From Solanum dulcamara (taxonomy: Eukaryota > Streptophyta > Magnoliopsida > Solanales > Solanaceae), in the NCBI RefSeq assembly GCF_947179165.1, contig NC_077238.1:76251257-76315256 (forward strand): 64,000 nucleotides of DNA, in the 5' to 3' direction. The position numbers and the translations under genes were made by a program. Shown piece by piece: positions 61,401 to 64,000 of the stretch; the stretch's first letter is position 1; every line of letters starts with the position of its first letter. Below the pieces are notes generated by a model. The model saw only the letters and a program-made list of their open reading frames with translations, did not search any database and had not been told where the DNA came from.

Positions 61401-61914
61401 CCTATAAAACACATTCATATATGTTGTCCCCGTAAACTATGAAAATTTATGATACGCACCGCCATCCTTTGTTGATTTAACCCTCCATCAAGGAACACTT
61501 GAATGTATCCCTCAGATTTTTCAGGTAATGCTGCATGTGTTTAAGTAACAGTAACTTAGAAAATAGGGTGCACGAAAGATCATGTTGGTACTACGAAATG
61601 AAAGATTGCTGCACATAGATACTTGAAACAGATAAAAGTAGACGTCTATTCATAGACGGATCATAGACACTCACTAGAGGTTGCGCCAGATTCAGTACAC
61701 GGTTTCCATCCTTGGAAGGCCAAAGGCATCCAAAGGTCAGACTCTTTTTCAGAGGACTAAATGGAAAAGAAAAGAATAAGATTCTAAGATAGTAAACCAG
61801 TCTCTGGAAAACATGAGTAAAGTTTGGAGTAACACATGAATCCTTACGTACAGTTTGGCGTTGTAGAGCATTTCTTAAAAGACGTGAGTGTCCGGGTTTT
61901 GGACCATTCCATTC
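58482..61914 (-). pseudogene. O-fucosyltransferase family protein, 3' nine exons, with an in-frame stop
   Basis: Exons (5' to 3'): 61852-61914, 61675-61756, 61460-61530, 61227-61315, 60892-61095, 60232-60499, 59873-60100, 59563-59760, 58482-58691; all phases agree, giving 471 codons. Family blocks are DLWMPLAFQGWKPC, GYIQVFLDGGLNQQRMA, AKILNATLVIPYLEVNPAW, FVPHIRHLGDVI, VVLHLRFDKDMAAHSACEF, TRLYLASHK, VYGGEARISTLRSLFP and FISASPGNMHNAMVGHR. These are type II Golgi glycosyltransferases that use GDP-fucose. The exon at 59873-60100 has TAA at 59939-59941 inside CPLTPE*IGLLLAALGF, with matching sequence on both sides. If genuine, the protein ends before the last third of the donor-binding region. 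The N-terminal exons with the membrane anchor were not found between 61915 and 64000. Donors at 59872 (GTCGCC) and 61226 (GTCTCT) are weak. It could still be a gene if the stop is an assembly error. Confidence 0.85.
58862..59473 (-). mobile_element. 5'-truncated RTE-type LINE in the last fucosyltransferase intron
   Basis: A perfect 21-bp target duplication is at 58841-58861 and 59474-59494. The minus strand ends with a TTG/TTA-rich tail at 58862-58880. Its translation has ARVACMGDKMREAKLRWFGR, a typical C-terminal end of RTE-like reverse transcriptase, with stops further on. The last ~120 bases (58866-58985) match the sequence often seen as a SINE 3' part in Solanaceae. Length 612 bp. Confidence 0.88.
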
Positions 61915-62395
61915 CTGCAGATGCAAATTGAATGACTCGGGAATCAAACTTCTATTTATGCTACAAGCTGAATTGTGAAGTGACAACCAAAAGTTTGTAT
62001 ATGCATGTACAAATTGACTGTATTCTGTTAAAGTTCATTCAGTGCAGATAAGGAATTAGGATAAAAGGGAATCTACTTTTCACATCGGTTGTTTAGTCCA
62101 ATTTAACCACATCGTCTCTTGCTCTATGGAGTTATGATTTTCAGTTGCTTTATCGTTTACAGAAAATTAGGAGTTCAGTCAAGGAAACCGTGTGACTTAT
62201 ATTTCAACTGATGTATAGCATCATCTAGCTTCATCATCAATAGTTACAAAGACGAATGAAGGTAGTAATCTTTGAACAGTGATAAGAAGTTTTTGTTTGG
62301 TGAATCATGTCAATAACTGTAGAAAGAATAACAAACACAGTTTTCTCTTCTCTTGGCTAGAATGGTGCATTTCCAGAAAATTACTAAAATTGACA
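61915..62395. other. Upstream intron or flank of the fucosyltransferase gene
   Basis: A splice acceptor (CTGCAG, plus 61915-61920) means at least one more exon lies upstream, but none was recognised here. Confidence 0.5.
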
Positions 62396-62514
62396 TATGT
62401 TGCTCGGACTCTTCAGAAATATCAATGGGTGCGAGTCTGAGCCTCCAAAAATAGTGTATTTTTGGAGGATCCAATATAGGTGCGGCAACATTTTTGGAGA
62501 GTTCGAGCAACGTA
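62396..62514. mobile_element. 119-bp foldback MITE
   Basis: The ends are inverted repeats, TATGTTGCTCGGACTCT and the reverse complement of AGAGTTCGAGCAACGTA. An inner palindrome, CCTCCAAAAATA / TATTTTTGGAGG, is centred near 62460. This is a type I recall as abundant in Solanaceae introns. Confidence 0.85.
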
Positions 62515-63159
62515 GAAATTGACTACCATGCACTCTCTAGTTTCAACATCACTAATCCTCCTTCCACTTCCCACTCTACACCTCAAGATAATACGACAAA
62601 CCAGGCTTATTATAATCCAACCCCTTCAATTGATCCTCCATAGGATCACTCTTTCTCACAATTTTCACTTCAAAGATGGTATTTTCTATGCTTTTCCACA
62701 TTATCATCCCATCCCCAGGAACCATTTTCTTTAATTCAGACCTCAATGAAGCCAAAAGGTGAAAGGAAAGACAGCATAACTTGAAAGCAACAGCATCACT
62801 AAAGATGGCTATATGGTTACTTGCAACAGGAAAAAGAGAAAAACAATGCACAACAACAATAGCATTGTTATGATTTTATCCCAAACATGTAGGTGTCAGC
62901 CATAGTAATCCTCAATATCCCTATTTTTTGATTGTGTATAAGTGAAAAATCCCCAAGAATCAGCTAGATTCGAGTTTCAGGGAATAATGAGTCACTCATC
63001 TACCTTTCTCCACTTAAAAGTAGAATTTTATCGGTGAAGGGGTCGAACACGTGACATGGGCCTAACATATATAGACCCCACGCTATGCTCTTACCGAAAC
63101 ACCTAGCTCACCAATCCTCTCGTGTCCTATTGATCAGAAGCATCCAACAGCGCCCCACT
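62515..63159. other. Unassigned, between MITE and hAT-3
   Basis: A 91-codon minus-strand open frame (62576-62851) resembles no exon of the fucosyltransferase family. Nothing else was seen. Confidence 0.4.
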
Positions 63160-64000
63160 AAAGCTGCTTATCGGACGGATCGGACGGATAATTTGACTTA
63201 ACGGTTTGGTCTATTGGATATCGATTTTTAAATTTACTAATTCGCTAGCTAACTTATAAGATATCGGTTGGTTCGGTAATTGATTAGCAATTATCGGACG
63301 GTTATCGGACGGTGTATTGGTTATTCTCTAATCTCTATGGTACCTTTTTTTCGATGAACGCACCATACAAAAAAATGACTTCTTTTCACTATTTTAAATA
63401 CAGTGAGTCACGGGCTTCTTTACGCCTTTATCTCTTTTAAATTTTAGTGTTTTTTTGAGTTTGCTATTAATTTTAGTCCAATCAGATTCTTCCAACATGA
63501 TTTCGGTAAATTTATATGCATATTGATTAAAAGTTGTAGTTATAGGGGCTTTATAAATATTACAAGTTTTTAAAAAATCATAAGTCGAATTCCACCTAGT
63601 CTCAATTTTTTCGGGCATTAATCTCGATCTAAGATTATTTTGCTCGCATTTTCTTTTAAATTCTTTAAGTCTACCTTTTTTATTATTTCCTTGAATAAAA
63701 CCAACTGCATGCCTAATTTTTTCAATTGTTGGCTCAAAAAAATAAAGTTCATCTTTTACAATTAAATTATATATATGACAACCACATCTAATATGAAAAA
63801 TATATTCTAAAAGGGAGGGGGGAGCTCAGTTTCAAAAAATTAATAGCAGCAATGTTGCTAGATGCATTATCAAAAGAAATACATAAAACTTTGTGTTGAA
63901 GACCATAATATTTTGCAACCATTGATATAGAATCAAAAATAAACTGTGCATTATGATTTCGGTCTTCATCATATTGAAATACTAAAATACGTTTTTGCAT
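63160..64000 (-). mobile_element. hAT-3: edge of a hAT element, transposase truncated by the window
   Basis: Starts near GCTGCTTATCGGACGG (63163), with further CGGACGG repeats to about 63311 as subterminal motifs. Minus-strand pieces 63788-64000 (HKVLCISFDNASSNIAAINF) and 63394-63618 (MPEKIETRWNSTYDFL) are the RNase H-like core of a ZBED/RICESLEEPER-type transposase, with frame breaks between them (63619-63787). The right end lies outside the window, so the target duplication cannot be checked. Confidence 0.8.

Noticed and set aside
62576..62851. N-terminal exon of the fucosyltransferase
   Set aside because: The frame has no membrane anchor or family motif and no convincing splice donor in the right phase.

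Overview
This is plant nuclear DNA, most likely from a Solanaceae (Solanum-type) genome. I infer this from intron-rich, AT-rich plant genes (an AINTEGUMENTA-like AP2 factor, an RNase III-like protein, a NETWORKED actin-binding protein, an O-fucosyltransferase), from the density of Copia, Gypsy-like, hAT and LINE elements, and from small foldback elements that I recognise from tomato and potato. No search was run, so the species is not fixed.

Layout. 45-1355 (+): the last five exons of an AIL6/AIL7-type gene. 1837-2352: a 3'-end relic of an RNase III-like gene. 2355-17530: a nest of repeats, with a Copia element (Copia-1, minus) sitting in the centre of an inverted repeat and itself carrying two solo LTRs and a 3.6 kb hAT element. 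18475-27343 (+): a second, dead RNase III-like copy, with a stop in exon 1 and no exon 2. Its first intron holds a TRIM remnant, inside which sits Copia-2 (minus), inside which sits a solo LTR. 29011-43766: a LINE remnant broken by a 2.6 kb solo LTR (which holds a 3.9 kb hAT with a BED-type transposase) and by Copia-3 (minus, same family as Copia-2, also holding a solo LTR). 46162-48701 (+): an apparently intact four-exon RNase III-like gene with catalytic acidic residues and a dsRNA-binding domain. 48960-51560: a decayed LINE with a patch of Gypsy integrase sequence. 53121-56426 (-): a complete two-exon NET2-type gene. 58482-61914 (-): the 3' nine exons of an O-fucosyltransferase-family gene with an in-frame stop in one exon and a LINE insertion in its last intron. 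63160-64000: the edge of a third hAT element.

How the parts relate. The three RNase III-like copies share coding ends and 3' flanks. A 90-bp stretch just 3' of the NET2 gene recurs at 17764-17853, between relic and second copy. This points to tandem duplication of a unit made of the RNase III-like gene plus the spacer up to the NET2 3' end, later swollen by nested transposons. The target-site duplications are unusually well preserved (5 bp for LTR elements, 8 bp for hAT, 9 bp for a Mutator-like MITE, 21 bp for a LINE), so the insertion order can be read directly. The novelty I can support is the RNase III-like array and its decay, the stop in the fucosyltransferase, and a shared splice-acceptor-like module array in the two long hAT elements. 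I saw no prokaryote-type system, CRISPR array, tRNA or rRNA gene.
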